Source: Pantoea vagans
GTDB taxonomy: Bacteria > Pseudomonadota > Gammaproteobacteria > Enterobacterales > Enterobacteriaceae
Length of the DNA stretch: 64,000 bases
Assembly (NCBI RefSeq): GCF_004792415.1
Contig: NZ_CP038855.1
Location: 62,001 to 126,000 of the forward strand
Direction of reading: 5' to 3'
A program made the translations under genes and the position numbers. The notes beneath the pieces were generated by a model. The model had not been told where the DNA came from. It saw only the letters and a list, made by a program, of their open reading frames with translations, and did not search any database. Shown here in pieces: positions 54,790-64,000 of the stretch (its first letter is position 1; the number at the start of each line of letters is the position of its first letter).

Positions 54790-55993
54790 ATTAACCCGTA
54801 CTGAATTTGCCGCGCTGACCGAACAGTTCCGGCCACTCTTTAACCGTATTGCTGAAGGCGCCGCCGCGCGTGAAATCGATCGCACTCTGCTGCATGAGCC
54901 GATCCGCTGGCTGAAAGAGGCGCGGTTCGGCACCCTGCGCATCCCCAAAGAAGAAGGTGGCTTCGGCGTCTCGCTGCCGCAGCTCTTTTCCCTGCTGATC
55001 GCGCTGGCCGAAGCGGATTCGAATCTGCCGCAGGCGCTGCGCGCGCACTTTGCCTTTATCGAGGATCGCCTGAACCAGCCGGAGAGTGAGGATCGGCGGC
55101 GCTGGTTCCGCCGTTTTGTGGATGGCGAGCTGGTGGGCAGTGGCTGGAGTGAAATCGGGGCGGTTAAGCTGGGAGAGGTCAACACTCAGGTCTCACCCGA
55201 TGCGGGAGAATGGCGGATCAGCGGTGAGAAGTTTTACAGCACCGGCACGCTCTATGCGGACTGGATTGATGTCTATGCGCAGCGCACGGACAACGGCCGC
55301 GACGTCATCGCGCTGGTGAACACACATCAGAATGAGGTGGAACGTGACGACGACTGGGATGGTTTCGGGCAGCGGCTGACCGGCAGTGGCACCACACGCT
55401 TTCATAATGCCCGTGTGGAGCAGCCACACGTTTATGATTTCAGTGAGCGCTTTCGCTATCAGACTGCATTTTATCAGCATGTGTTATTAGCCACGCTGGC
55501 GGGTATAGGCCGGGCCGTGGTGCGCGATGCGTCACAGGGGGTTGCGCAGCGTAAACGGATTTACAGCCACGGCAATGCGCCTCAGGTTAAGCAGGATGTG
55601 CAGGTGCTGCAGGTGGTCGGTCAGATCAGCAGCTGGACCTGGGCCGCTGAAGCCGCCGTTGATCGGGCGACCCACTCACTGCAGCGGGCATTTGAACTGC
55701 AACTGAGCGGTGCCAATGAAGCGGAGCTTCACGCAGCGAACGTTCAGGCAGAGGTGGAGTCTGCCCGGGCGCAGGTAGTCGCGGTGGAGTTAGTGACGCG
55801 AGCTGCCACGGAGTTCTTCAATGCGCTGGGCGCGTCCGATACCCGCGTCAGCAAGGCGCTGGACCGACACTGGCGCAACGCCCGCACGGTGTCATCGCAT
55901 AACCCGGTGATCTACAAAATCCGCAATGTGGGTGACTGGGAGGTAAATGGCAACGATCCGACGTTTATCTGGCAGATCGGCAACGGCACCTGA
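54782..55993 (+). CDS. Acyl-CoA-dehydrogenase-fold monooxygenase (SfnB/DszC-like)
   Basis: Protein of 403 residues from ATG 54782 (AGGAG upstream). It has the acyl-CoA dehydrogenase fold: LRIPKEEGGFGVSLPQLFSL, GSGWSEIGAVKLGEVNTQV, WRISGEKFYSTGTLYADWID, and the C-terminal region ASDTRVSKALDRHWRNARTV. The HWRNART-type ending is typical of the SfnB/DszC flavin monooxygenase group rather than beta-oxidation enzymes. It probably oxidises a sulfide or sulfoxide with reduced flavin. It completes the sulfur locus. Confidence 0.88.
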   Translation: MSELTRTEFAALTEQFRPLFNRIAEGAAAREIDRTLLHEPIRWLKEARFGTLRIPKEEGGFGVSLPQLFSLLIALAEADSNLPQALRAHFAFIEDRLNQPESEDRRRWFRRFVDGELVGSGWSEIGAVKLGEVNTQVSPDAGEWRISGEKFYSTGTLYADWIDVYAQRTDNGRDVIALVNTHQNEVERDDDWDGFGQRLTGSGTTRFHNARVEQPHVYDFSERFRYQTAFYQHVLLATLAGIGRAVVRDASQGVAQRKRIYSHGNAPQVKQDVQVLQVVGQISSWTWAAEAAVDRATHSLQRAFELQLSGANEAELHAANVQAEVESARAQVVAVELVTRAATEFFNALGASDTRVSKALDRHWRNARTVSSHNPVIYKIRNVGDWEVNGNDPTFIWQIGNGT

Positions 55994-57238
55994 AGCGTTT
56001 AGCAAATCTGGCTGGGTCATTCCGGCCAGACTCAGATTTTCCCGGTTATGTCTGGCTGGGTACGTACTGGCCTGGTTTCCGCAGAAGGAAAATCAGGGTT
56101 TATTCCGTTTTTGAATTCAGGCGCTGAAGGGGTTTTAATAGCTGTTCTGACCTGTCAGGCGCTTAAACCTGAATTACGCCAGACAGCTTTAATTACTGTG
56201 TTATAAACGGTTACTTTCAGGTAATCACCAGTGGGTTACAGGCAGCGTCAAACCTGAAGATCCTGTCGTCAATATTCATGACATGTGCGGGAATAAAAGA
56301 TAAGGCTGGCTCTGCGGATTGAAATGATTGCTGACAATGACTTCTTTATGCGCAATTTTTTATTGGGCCTGACAAAAGAGTGAAAGATGTCATGCGCGGT
56401 GTTGTTCCTGAAAAAGGAGCCGTTTCTGCTTATTAATGGTGAATCCAGAAAGCTGAGTGGCTTAATCCATGTATGACAGATCCTGCACGTTTTACTACAG
56501 ACGTAAGAAAAAGTCGTATTTTTTTAAGAGTGGATTAAAAAGGCAGGCAATCCTCCTTTGCTTAATGAGTCAGAGATAAGTGTAATCCCGGAATGCATGT
56601 TGAATACAAATATGTCACTGCTCCGGTTATTCATTTGTCGGGTGCTCGCGGATTTTTTATGAGGTTTTACTTCCTGATGCCGTCGTCAGGTGTTCTTTTC
56701 AGAAAACGTTATCTCTGCCAGCAGTGAATGATAAGTAAACTGACAGGCTATCCTGGGTTCCATACCCGCGGCAAATTCAGTAACGGATACCAGCTGACAC
56801 CACACTGGCCCTGTGACCTTAAGCTATGGACACGTATACTGATAATCCCTGGTTTAACACTCTCTGGCTGTCTTAAACGCTAAGCCTTACTGGCTTCGTC
56901 TGAATTATAGGATGGCTCATTTTAAATGGCAGTATGCTGACTTTAATGTCAGCCTGATCATTCGTTCTCATTATGCTTTGTAAGTAGATTAATTGTTAAT
57001 TCCCTTGGGCCAGGTTAATGCGCTAACAGCGGCAAGTAACTTGTCAATGTGCTGCTTTTTGTAATATATTCCCACGCCAATTAAGGGCTGTCAGCTTCCC
57101 GTTCAGTATATTAATGGTTCGGGGCGATAGTTGAAAATAACATTGCCATCTTAACTCTGAAAGTGCGGGTATAACACGCTGCGCTGTCAGGTTTGAGCAT
57201 TATTTAATTGCGGTACTTGTTGTGTCGGGGATAGGGAA
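55994..57238. other. 1.2-kb region with no clear gene, upstream of T1SS
   Basis: Apart from the terminator at its start, I see no gene here. One 29-codon frame (ATG 56389, beginning MSCAVLFLKKEPFLL) has only a weak GAG-type ribosome-binding site. The region must hold the promoter and control sites of the type I secretion operon. It is long for this dense part of the window. Confidence 0.4.
56004..56039 (+). terminator. Candidate terminator after SfnB-like gene
   Basis: AAATCTG (56004-56010) pairs with CAGATTT (56033-56039), and inside it TCTGGC (56007-56012) pairs with GCCAGA (56025-56030). The alternatives may compete. A TTTT run follows. Confidence 0.5.
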
Positions 57239-58969
57239 ATGAAAGCGCCCGGAAATATTATTAATACCTTTATTCGTAAAAATATGCGCGTTTTTACGAT
57301 GGTTGCCCTGTTTTCATCGGTCATAAATTTGCTGATGCTCTCGCCCTCGCTTTACATGTTGCAGGTCTACGACAGAGCGCTCACTTCGGGAAACATCACA
57401 ACGCTGCTGATGCTGACATTACTGGTGCTGTTCATGTTCAGTGTCATGTCATTAATGGATTATGCGCGAAGCATGGTAGTGATCCGGTTAGGCAATCAGT
57501 TTGATCAGGCGATATCCCCCGCGCTCTATACGGCCGCCTGCGAAAGTCATCTTCATCAAAAAAGCCTGAACGCTGGTCAGGAGATCGGTGATTTAACGAC
57601 CGTACGGCAGTTTGTGACCGGCACGGCGCTGTTTGCGCTGTTCGATGCAGTCTGGTTTCCGGTTTATATCGGCGTCATTTTTCTTTTCAATCCCTGGCTC
57701 GGTTGTTTCTCTCTGATGGGCGCTCTGTTATTGCTTGGGCTGGCGGTGATCAACGAGAAGATTACCCGGCAGTGGCTCAGCGAGGCGGGGAGCCTGGCCA
57801 TGTTCTCTCATCATCAGGCCAGCAACACACTGCAGCGCGCTGATGTATTACGGGCGCTGGGAATGATCGATAACGTCAGGGCGCGCTGGTCACGGCTGCA
57901 TCAACAATTTTTGCAGCGTCAGAGCGCTGCCAGTGAACGGGCTGCCCTGATGTCCGCCATCACTAAATCTGCTCGTATGGCGCTTCAGTCGCTGATGCTT
58001 GGCCTTGGCTGCTGGCTGGCAATAAGAGGCGATATATCACCCGGTAGGATGATCGCGGGTTCCATATTGCTGGGAAGAGCGCTGTCGCCTGTTGAACAGC
58101 TTATCGGTATCGCGCGCAGCTACCGGACAGCGCGTCAGGCGTGGCAACGTATCAATTGCCTGCTTACCGATTTTCCCGCGCCGGAAGCTGGCCTTACTCT
58201 GCCACCCGCTAAAGGGCTGCTGACCGTGGATAACCTGGTGCTATTTTCCCCGGATAACCGACAGAAGCCATTACTGAAAAACATCAGCCTGCAGGTTAAT
58301 CCCGGCGAGGTTCTGGGCATTATGGGAGCCAGCGCTTCAGGTAAATCCTCACTGGCTAAGGTGCTGTGCGGCATCTGGCCCGCTTCAAAAGGTGATGTCC
58401 GACTGGATGGTGCAGATATTTACCACTGGACACGACAGACTACCGGGCCAGCTATCGGCTATCTTCCGCAGGATACTGCTCTTTTCAGCGGCACCATTGC
58501 GGAAAACATTGGGCACTTTGGCGACGTTGATGCGGAAAAGGTGGTCGCCGCGGCTGAGATGGCGGGTATTCACGGGATGATCCTGCGGATGTCTGGCGGC
58601 TACAACACCCTGATTGGTGAACAGGGCTCCACGCTGTCTGGAGGGCAGAAGCAGCGCATCGGACTCGCACGCGCACTGTATAGCAATCCGGCTTTGCTGG
58701 TGCTTGATGAGCCAAACGCCAGCCTTGATGACGTTGGTGAGCAGGCGTTGCAGCAGACGATTCATCATCTCCGGCAACAGAAAAAAAGTGTGGTCATTAT
58801 CTCGCATCGTCCCAGGATTTTGCCGCTGACGACACATCTTCTGCTGCTTGAAGAAGGCAACTGCCGTGTCTTTGGCCCGACGGCTCAGGTGTTAAAGGAG
58901 ATATCGCGCCAGGCCGCCCCGGGTAAACAAACGACTGTACGCCAGGACGGTGTGAATGATGCCAAATAA
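57239..58969 (+). CDS. Type I secretion ABC permease/ATPase (PrtD/LipB family)
   Basis: Protein of 576 residues. Transmembrane half (SPSLYMLQVYDRALTSGNIT; about six helices to residue ~310), then the ATPase: Walker A GASASGKSS, signature LSGGQKQRIGLARALY, Walker B LLVLDEPNASLDD, and the H-loop IISHRPR. It matches exporters for RTX proteases and lipases (PrtD/AprD/LipB) and lacks the C39-like domain of HlyB. It overlaps the HlyD-type gene by 14 bp and powers export of the downstream lipase. Confidence 0.94.
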   Translation: MKAPGNIINTFIRKNMRVFTMVALFSSVINLLMLSPSLYMLQVYDRALTSGNITTLLMLTLLVLFMFSVMSLMDYARSMVVIRLGNQFDQAISPALYTAACESHLHQKSLNAGQEIGDLTTVRQFVTGTALFALFDAVWFPVYIGVIFLFNPWLGCFSLMGALLLLGLAVINEKITRQWLSEAGSLAMFSHHQASNTLQRADVLRALGMIDNVRARWSRLHQQFLQRQSAASERAALMSAITKSARMALQSLMLGLGCWLAIRGDISPGRMIAGSILLGRALSPVEQLIGIARSYRTARQAWQRINCLLTDFPAPEAGLTLPPAKGLLTVDNLVLFSPDNRQKPLLKNISLQVNPGEVLGIMGASASGKSSLAKVLCGIWPASKGDVRLDGADIYHWTRQTTGPAIGYLPQDTALFSGTIAENIGHFGDVDAEKVVAAAEMAGIHGMILRMSGGYNTLIGEQGSTLSGGQKQRIGLARALYSNPALLVLDEPNASLDDVGEQALQQTIHHLRQQKKSVVIISHRPRILPLTTHLLLLEEGNCRVFGPTAQVLKEISRQAAPGKQTTVRQDGVNDAK

Positions 58970-60275
58970 TCGTGATCTGACCGCGCCGGATATGAATGTC
59001 CGCCCTTTTCTGCGTCTGGGCTTGATTGTGCTGCTGGCTGGGCTGGGCAGTTTTCTGCTCTGGTCGGCATTCGCCCCGCTGGAAAAAGGCGTGATCTCAG
59101 CCGGAACGGTGATGGTTGATGGTTACCGGAAGGTCATTCAGTCACCTTCTGAGGGTGTGGTGGCAAAGATAGCGGTGAAGGAGGGACAGCAGGTCATGAA
59201 AGGCGACACCCTGGTGCTGCTGAGCCAGCGGAGCCAGCTGGCCTTACTTGAGGCTGCCCGCCAGCGTTATCTTGCTGCGCTCATCAGCGAACGGCGATTA
59301 CAGGCGGAGCTGGCAGGCAACACCAGCGTGACGCCGCCAGAAAGTCTGTCTGACGCAGAGAACGCCGGGGAAGAGCTGAGTCTGACGTTGCTCCGGCAAA
59401 ATCAGCTGCTTCAGGCCCGACAGCAGGCGTTGCAACAGGCTCAGGAAAATGACACACGAACCATTGCCGGACTCATCCGCCAGCGCGAATCACTGCTTTC
59501 AGTCAGCCAGAGTAAACAAAAAAGCCTGTCCCTGCTTAGACGCCAGTTAACCGATCTCAGGCCGTTGATGCAGGAAGGCTATTATCCCCGTAATCGTTAC
59601 CTTGATGCTGAACGGCAGCTGGCCTCGCTGAGCGCAGAGAACGGTGAAATGCGAAGTCGTATTGTTGATCTGGACAACCAGATCGGGCAGTTACAGCGAA
59701 CGGTGCAGCAGCGTCTGGTGGATAACCGCAAGGATATCGAAACGCAGCTTGACGCATTGCGCCTGCAAATCAGCGAAAGTAAAAAGCAACTGACGCTTTC
59801 CGAGGTTGATTTAGCTCTGACCCGCATCACAGCACCACAGGATGGTGTGGTGATGAATCTGGCACTGGTTAATGAAGAGGCGGTAGTCCGCGCCGGAGAA
59901 CAGCTCATGGAGGTTGTTCCGCAAACGCCAGCTCTGATTGTTGAGTCGCGGCTTGATGTTGCCATGATCGACCGGGTAAGCGCGGGTATGCCTGTCACAT
60001 TGATGTTTACCGCACTGAATCAGCAGCAGACGCCCAAAATTCCGGGTGCTGTGACGCTGGTATCTGCCGATCGTCAGACCGATCCCTCAACCCGTCAGCC
60101 CTACTACAAGATACAGGTTGCTGTTACTCCACAGGGCATGGCGATGCTGAAAAATAAAGAGATAAAACCGGGTATGCCCGTGGAGGTCTTTATCCGGGAT
60201 GGTGAGCGTTCACTGCTGAACTATCTGTTAAAACCGATTGTGGATCGTGCATCGCGGTCATTCACGGAGGAGTAA
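58956..60275 (+). CDS. Type I secretion membrane-fusion protein (PrtE/LipC family)
   Basis: Protein of 439 residues. Short cytoplasmic N-terminus, one membrane helix (about LIVLLAGLGSFLLWSAFAPL), lipoyl-like hairpin starting VIQSPSEGVVAKIAVKEGQQ, a long periplasmic coiled coil (about residues 100-290), and the returning lipoyl/beta domain (RITAPQDGVVMNLALVNEEA). It links the ABC exporter to the outer-membrane channel. Confidence 0.94.
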   Translation: MMPNNRDLTAPDMNVRPFLRLGLIVLLAGLGSFLLWSAFAPLEKGVISAGTVMVDGYRKVIQSPSEGVVAKIAVKEGQQVMKGDTLVLLSQRSQLALLEAARQRYLAALISERRLQAELAGNTSVTPPESLSDAENAGEELSLTLLRQNQLLQARQQALQQAQENDTRTIAGLIRQRESLLSVSQSKQKSLSLLRRQLTDLRPLMQEGYYPRNRYLDAERQLASLSAENGEMRSRIVDLDNQIGQLQRTVQQRLVDNRKDIETQLDALRLQISESKKQLTLSEVDLALTRITAPQDGVVMNLALVNEEAVVRAGEQLMEVVPQTPALIVESRLDVAMIDRVSAGMPVTLMFTALNQQQTPKIPGAVTLVSADRQTDPSTRQPYYKIQVAVTPQGMAMLKNKEIKPGMPVEVFIRDGERSLLNYLLKPIVDRASRSFTEE

Positions 60276-60277
60276 CC

Positions 60278-61636
60278 ATGCTATCAGGACGATTAACGGC
60301 GGTGCTGTGTGGTCTGATTTTACTGCTGCCGCTACCCGCCGGTGCGTTAACACTGGCGCAGGCATGGTTTATGGCACTGGATAACGATCCTGTCTATCTT
60401 GCCGCCGTCAAAGAACAGCTGGCGGGTGAAGAATATATTCCGATAGGGCGAGCCGGCTTGTTACCTAAAGTCAGTGTGAGTTATCAGCGGGCGCCACGTA
60501 ACTGGCAAAGACAGCAGTACAGTCAGAGAACGGCTTCAGGGGAAAAGACTGACATTATTCAGCATCAGCAATATGACAGCTATTCAGGCTCTGTAATGCT
60601 GACTCAGCCACTTTTTGACTATGAAGCGTATGCACGATATCGCATTGGCATTATGCAAAAACTGCAATCAGATCAACATTATCGAAGCAGCCTGATGGAT
60701 CTTCAGAATCGTCTGGTGAATGCCTGGCTGGAACTGACTGAGGCACAGCAGAAGCTCAGGCTTGCTACTCTGCACATGAACGCTCTGGAAGCGCAAAAGA
60801 CGTTGACTCAGCGGCAATTTGAAGCAGGAGAGATGTCGATCACCGACATTACTGAAACGAAATCGGCACTGAATATGGCCACGTCAGATGTTTTAGATGC
60901 ACGTGACACGCTCGACTCAGCAATTATCGCGCTATCTGCTATTACCGGCACAACCCTTTCTGATACAGATGCACTGCCGACCCTGACGGATAACGCGTTA
61001 AAGCTGCCACTGGCCTCAAAAGATTATCGATACTGGGAAAAGAAAGCCACTGCACATAATCCTGACATTCTGGCTGCAGGGCATAATGTTGAATTAAAGC
61101 ATTATGAAGTCGAAAGTAGCCGCGCAGGCGCTTACCCCCGGGTGCAGCTCTATGCCATGCACTCTGAAAACGATTCCGGTAATGATAATACAGTAAATCA
61201 GAAATACCGTACTCAGAGCGTTGGCCTGCGTGTAAGTATGGATATCTTTTCTGGTGGCGGTGTTTCAGCGTCAACGCGACAGGCCGCCGCCAGATATGAA
61301 CAGGCTCAATATCTGCATGATGCACAACGCCTGAAAACCTTCAGTGAAATAAAAAAGTCGTTGAATACATGTCTGCATGGGCCTGAACGGATTAACGCCT
61401 ATCGCTCAGCGGTAGAATCAGCAAAGCTAAATATTATATCAACCCGGAAAAGCATTCTGGCAGGTCAGCGTATGACAGTGGATATGTTAAACGCGGAACA
61501 GGATTTTTATAAAACCGAAGTTGAGCTTACTGCAGTTAAACATGCCGTCATTAAGGCATGGTTCAGTTTGCTCGCGCAGGCTGGTGAGATAAACAATGAC
61601 AACTTCTTGTTACTTGATTCCTATTTCTCCAGGTAA
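60278..61636 (+). CDS. TolC-family outer membrane channel (PrtF/LipD family)
   Basis: Protein of 452 residues with a signal peptide (to PAGA, residue ~24), then TLAQAWFMALDNDPVYLAAV and two repeated helical hairpins (WLELTEAQQKLRLATLHMNA, TQRQFEAGEMSITDITETKS). It forms the trimeric outer-membrane duct of the exporter. It starts 2 bp after the fusion-protein gene. Confidence 0.93.
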   Translation: MLSGRLTAVLCGLILLLPLPAGALTLAQAWFMALDNDPVYLAAVKEQLAGEEYIPIGRAGLLPKVSVSYQRAPRNWQRQQYSQRTASGEKTDIIQHQQYDSYSGSVMLTQPLFDYEAYARYRIGIMQKLQSDQHYRSSLMDLQNRLVNAWLELTEAQQKLRLATLHMNALEAQKTLTQRQFEAGEMSITDITETKSALNMATSDVLDARDTLDSAIIALSAITGTTLSDTDALPTLTDNALKLPLASKDYRYWEKKATAHNPDILAAGHNVELKHYEVESSRAGAYPRVQLYAMHSENDSGNDNTVNQKYRTQSVGLRVSMDIFSGGGVSASTRQAAARYEQAQYLHDAQRLKTFSEIKKSLNTCLHGPERINAYRSAVESAKLNIISTRKSILAGQRMTVDMLNAEQDFYKTEVELTAVKHAVIKAWFSLLAQAGEINNDNFLLLDSYFSR

Positions 61637-61664
61637 ATTGTTAATGTAATAAAAGGAAGATATT

Positions 61665-63398
61665 ATGCCGGTTTTTGATTATCAGGGTGAAAAAAATACT
61701 CAGCTGATTACGGATGCCCTGAATATTGAAAGTATAAATTTTGGGGCCGCGACCTACGCTGACTATACTTACAGTGAAGTGGACGGCTGGAAGATTCTGG
61801 ATGGTTCAGTACTTAACTATGATGGCTGTGCTAATCCTTACGGCGCCTTCTACGGAGAGTCATTGTTGTTTGGAGGCGCGGAATGCAATGTGCTGGGAAA
61901 ATATGATGCACAGGGAAACCTGGTTAATATCGGTGTGAGTTTCTGGGGGACAGGTACTTATGCTAATGCGTCGTTAATTGAATCTGTAGTCAATTCCGGA
62001 CTCGATATTGTCAACGATCTCTCCGCGGCTTTGTTTGGCAGATTTGCTGATGACTATGTCATGAATGCGTATAAAAACCTGATGAGTTCCGTTGCTGCAT
62101 TCGCCACATCCAATGGCCTGACGGGAAGTGACGTTATTGTTAGCGGACATAGCCTGGGTGGTCTGGCAGTCAACAGTCTTGCTACCTTGTCCGCAGAGGG
62201 AGAGTGGGATGGATTTTTCCAGGATTCCAGCTATGTTGCTTTTGCATCTCCAACGCAAAATCAACTTAACGACAATGTACTGAATATTGGGTATGAAAAC
62301 GATCCTGTTTTCCGGGTTCTTAACGGCGATAAGCTGAGCGTAGACAGTTTATTCAATCATGACACTCCACTGGAAACCTGTACTAATAACATTGTGACGT
62401 TTAACGACTATTATGCAGGCCTGACAAATAGCTGGGATCTCTTTTCCATTCTGAATCTCTCTTCATGGGCAGGACATTCGGGGCCCGGCTATACCGATGG
62501 TGTTTTGCGTATAATGAACTCAGAGATTTATGATTTGACCCATCAGAACTCCAACATAATTGTCTCTAATCTCTCTGAGTCATACCGGGCTACCACCTGG
62601 GTTTCAGATCTCAATAAATCTGTCACTCACACGGGCTCAACATTTATTGTTGGTACCGAAACTAATGACTTACTGCAGGGTGGACAAGGCAATGATTATC
62701 TCTGCGGCGGAGCCGGCGACGACAGCTTTAAAGATCACAACGGTTACAATGTAATTTACGGCGGTTCAGGAACGAATACTTACGTGACTGAATGTAATGT
62801 TTCTGATTTTAACTTCAGCCATGATGCAGATGGTAATCTGTTCTTCAAATTCTCAACGGGTGATGTCACTCGTGCAGAGGATATTCAGTATGTCAATGCT
62901 GACTATACCCTGTTTAGTTTCCTGGGTATTGATTTTAACTCAAATCAGACATGGTCAGTCACTGATAATGGGCTGGAGAATGGCAATAATATCGTGAGTT
63001 ACGCAGACAGCTATTACGCAGACAGCGTGAACAATTTTACCATTTCTACAGCGAGCAACGACAGCTGGTTCTATTCCGGTGCCAATGATAGTGATATCAG
63101 TGTCATGGGGAATAACAACAACATCGTTTCTGGTTACGGTAATGACATTATTAATCTTAGCGGTAATGACAATACGCTCATGTTCTACGGTGATTTTGGA
63201 AATGATATCGTCTATAACCTCACCAGCAGCGATAGCCTGATATTCATGGCTAATCAGTTCATTGCTGAAAACGACAACTATCTGAACCACCTCTCCTTTG
63301 ACGGTGATAGCGCCTTGCTGACATATGGTGATAGCAGCGTCACGCTGGTTGGCGTCAGTGCAGACACACTTTCAGAAATGCATATTGCGGTAGCATAA
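61665..63398 (+). CDS. Secreted RTX-type lipase (family I.3, LipA/PlaA-like)
   Basis: Protein of 577 residues without a signal peptide. Lipase box VSGHSLGGLAVNSLATL; probable triad Ser163, Asp213 (ENDPVF) and His271 (SWAGHSGPG), with spacing as in Serratia LipA. A nonapeptide calcium repeat stretch (about residues 339-355) has only about two units, fewer than typical. The C-terminus (TLVGVSADTLSEMHIAVA) ends in the hydrophobic tail used as a type I export signal. AAGGAAG precedes ATG 61665. It lies 28 bp after the TolC-type gene, so it is the likely substrate. Confidence 0.93.
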   Translation: MPVFDYQGEKNTQLITDALNIESINFGAATYADYTYSEVDGWKILDGSVLNYDGCANPYGAFYGESLLFGGAECNVLGKYDAQGNLVNIGVSFWGTGTYANASLIESVVNSGLDIVNDLSAALFGRFADDYVMNAYKNLMSSVAAFATSNGLTGSDVIVSGHSLGGLAVNSLATLSAEGEWDGFFQDSSYVAFASPTQNQLNDNVLNIGYENDPVFRVLNGDKLSVDSLFNHDTPLETCTNNIVTFNDYYAGLTNSWDLFSILNLSSWAGHSGPGYTDGVLRIMNSEIYDLTHQNSNIIVSNLSESYRATTWVSDLNKSVTHTGSTFIVGTETNDLLQGGQGNDYLCGGAGDDSFKDHNGYNVIYGGSGTNTYVTECNVSDFNFSHDADGNLFFKFSTGDVTRAEDIQYVNADYTLFSFLGIDFNSNQTWSVTDNGLENGNNIVSYADSYYADSVNNFTISTASNDSWFYSGANDSDISVMGNNNNIVSGYGNDIINLSGNDNTLMFYGDFGNDIVYNLTSSDSLIFMANQFIAENDNYLNHLSFDGDSALLTYGDSSVTLVGVSADTLSEMHIAVA

Positions 63399-63400
63399 GA

Positions 63401-63431
63401 AAACCCCGCAGCGAAGGCTGCGGGGTTTTTT
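63401..63431 (+). terminator. Rho-independent terminator after lipase
   Basis: 12-bp stem AAACCCCGCAGC/GCTGCGGGGTTT with loop GAAG, followed by T residues. It starts right after the lipase stop, between convergent genes. Confidence 0.93.
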
Positions 63432-63455
63432 ATCGGTCATGCGTAACGCGTCAGA

Positions 63456-63929
63456 TTATTGTGGCTGGCTGACCGTTTCTGGCATAGCTGAAGAGTGATG
63501 GGTTGAGATTTTCCAGCCCTTGCCATCCCAGACGTAAGTGAAGGTATAACGTGCAGTGACGTGCGTATTATCTTTAAAGGTAAAGGTATAGACGCCGGCA
63601 TCAATCGCTTTATTACAGCCAATCCGGATGGTGCGGGAATCAATTTTACCGCTAGGACCTTTTTTCAGGAAGTCTTTGAAATAGTCAATACGTTCCTGGT
63701 CTGTCAGGCGAACATGGTTTGAAATAGTAGGCAGCAGCACGGCATCGCTGACATATAATTCAGAGACTTTAGTGGCATCGCCGGTTGCCAGCGTATTATT
63801 CCAGGTATCAAACAGGCTGGCTACATCCTGCTCAGACGCTTTGACACAGGTAACCGGCTGTTGTGCCAGTGTAATAGCCGGCGCGCAGGAAAGACCTAAA
63901 AGACACAGCGATAATAAACTTTTCTTCAT
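63456..63929 (-). CDS. Exported SnoaL/DUF4440-like protein (SgcJ/EcaC family)
   Basis: Protein of 157 residues with signal peptide (to about TLAQQ, residue 24). The mature part matches the SnoaL-like/CaMKII-association fold: VASLFDTWNNTLATGDATKV, SELYVSDAVLLPTISNHV, DYFKDFLKKGPSG, ARYTFTYVWDGKGWKISTHH. Function is unknown; the family forms a cone-shaped pocket. It converges with the lipase gene. Confidence 0.85.
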   Translation of the reverse strand: MKKSLLSLCLLGLSCAPAITLAQQPVTCVKASEQDVASLFDTWNNTLATGDATKVSELYVSDAVLLPTISNHVRLTDQERIDYFKDFLKKGPSGKIDSRTIRIGCNKAIDAGVYTFTFKDNTHVTARYTFTYVWDGKGWKISTHHSSAMPETVSQPQ

Positions 63930-64000
63930 GAAAAAATCCTCTTTTTACCCTGATGAATGCCGGTGTGACTTCAGACGCCGGCATAAAAATGCGCATAATT

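Overview
The window looks like chromosome or large-plasmid sequence from a plant- or environment-associated member of the Enterobacterales, most likely Erwiniaceae and perhaps Pantoea. This rests on gene content (a complete arnBCADTEF operon, chaperone-usher fimbriae, an S6-type autotransporter, a type I secreted family I.3 lipase, an Hha-like protein) and on protein resemblance judged by eye; no database was searched. Base composition is mixed. The first ~10.6 kb is visibly AT-rich, which suits horizontally acquired surface-structure DNA. The stretch from ~16 kb to ~56 kb is GC-rich and densely packed.

Layout. 0.8-9 kb: two small regulators (IprA-like and LuxR-type), then a five-gene chaperone-usher fimbrial operon (major pilin, chaperone, usher, tip adhesin, second chaperone). 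9-16 kb: a YgiW/YdeI-like periplasmic protein, a DUF333 lipoprotein, a 1409-residue serine-protease autotransporter with a Pro/Glu-rich linker, an Hha-family protein and a PACE efflux protein. 16.5-19.7 kb: a LacI-type regulator divergent from a Gfo/Idh/MocA dehydrogenase across a shared palindrome, a possible anti-sigma remnant, and a YceI protein. 20-27.7 kb: arnBCADTEF (lipid A Ara4N modification) behind a PmrA-like box. 27.7-31.2 kb: a Fic AMPylase preceded by a 27-bp direct repeat, a haloacid dehalogenase, and a TacA/TacT-type toxin-antitoxin pair with two palindromic operators. 31.2-40.8 kb: a polyamine/opine-type ABC transporter, hydantoinase/oxoprolinase subunits B and A, and a divergent M20 peptidase. 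41-41.6 kb: a RelE/Phd-type toxin-antitoxin pair with a striking long inverted repeat. 41.8-42.9 kb: a zinc formaldehyde dehydrogenase. 43.2-56 kb: an organosulfur acquisition region. 57.2-63.4 kb: a type I secretion system (ABC, HlyD, TolC-type) directly upstream of its probable substrate, a GHSLGG lipase. 63.5 kb: a SnoaL/DUF4440-like exported protein.

The most unusual system is at 43.2-56 kb. A sigma-54 activator (44306-46195) has no N-terminal sensor. It carries a sulfonate-binding (SsuA-like) domain fused behind its DNA-binding helix-turn-helix, giving the order AAA+, HTH, solute sensor. It lies divergent from an operon whose upstream region holds a near-consensus -24/-12 promoter, an IHF-like site, and two near-identical 16-bp sites 31 bp apart that are likely to be its enhancer sites. 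The operon encodes SsuD, a flavoprotein, a DszA/NtaA-type monooxygenase and a MetNIQ-like transporter. An MFS transporter and a DszC/SfnB-like acyl-CoA-dehydrogenase-fold enzyme follow a terminator. Together they read as a self-contained sense, import and desulfurize module in which the sensor appears to derive from the same family as the neighbouring transport protein.
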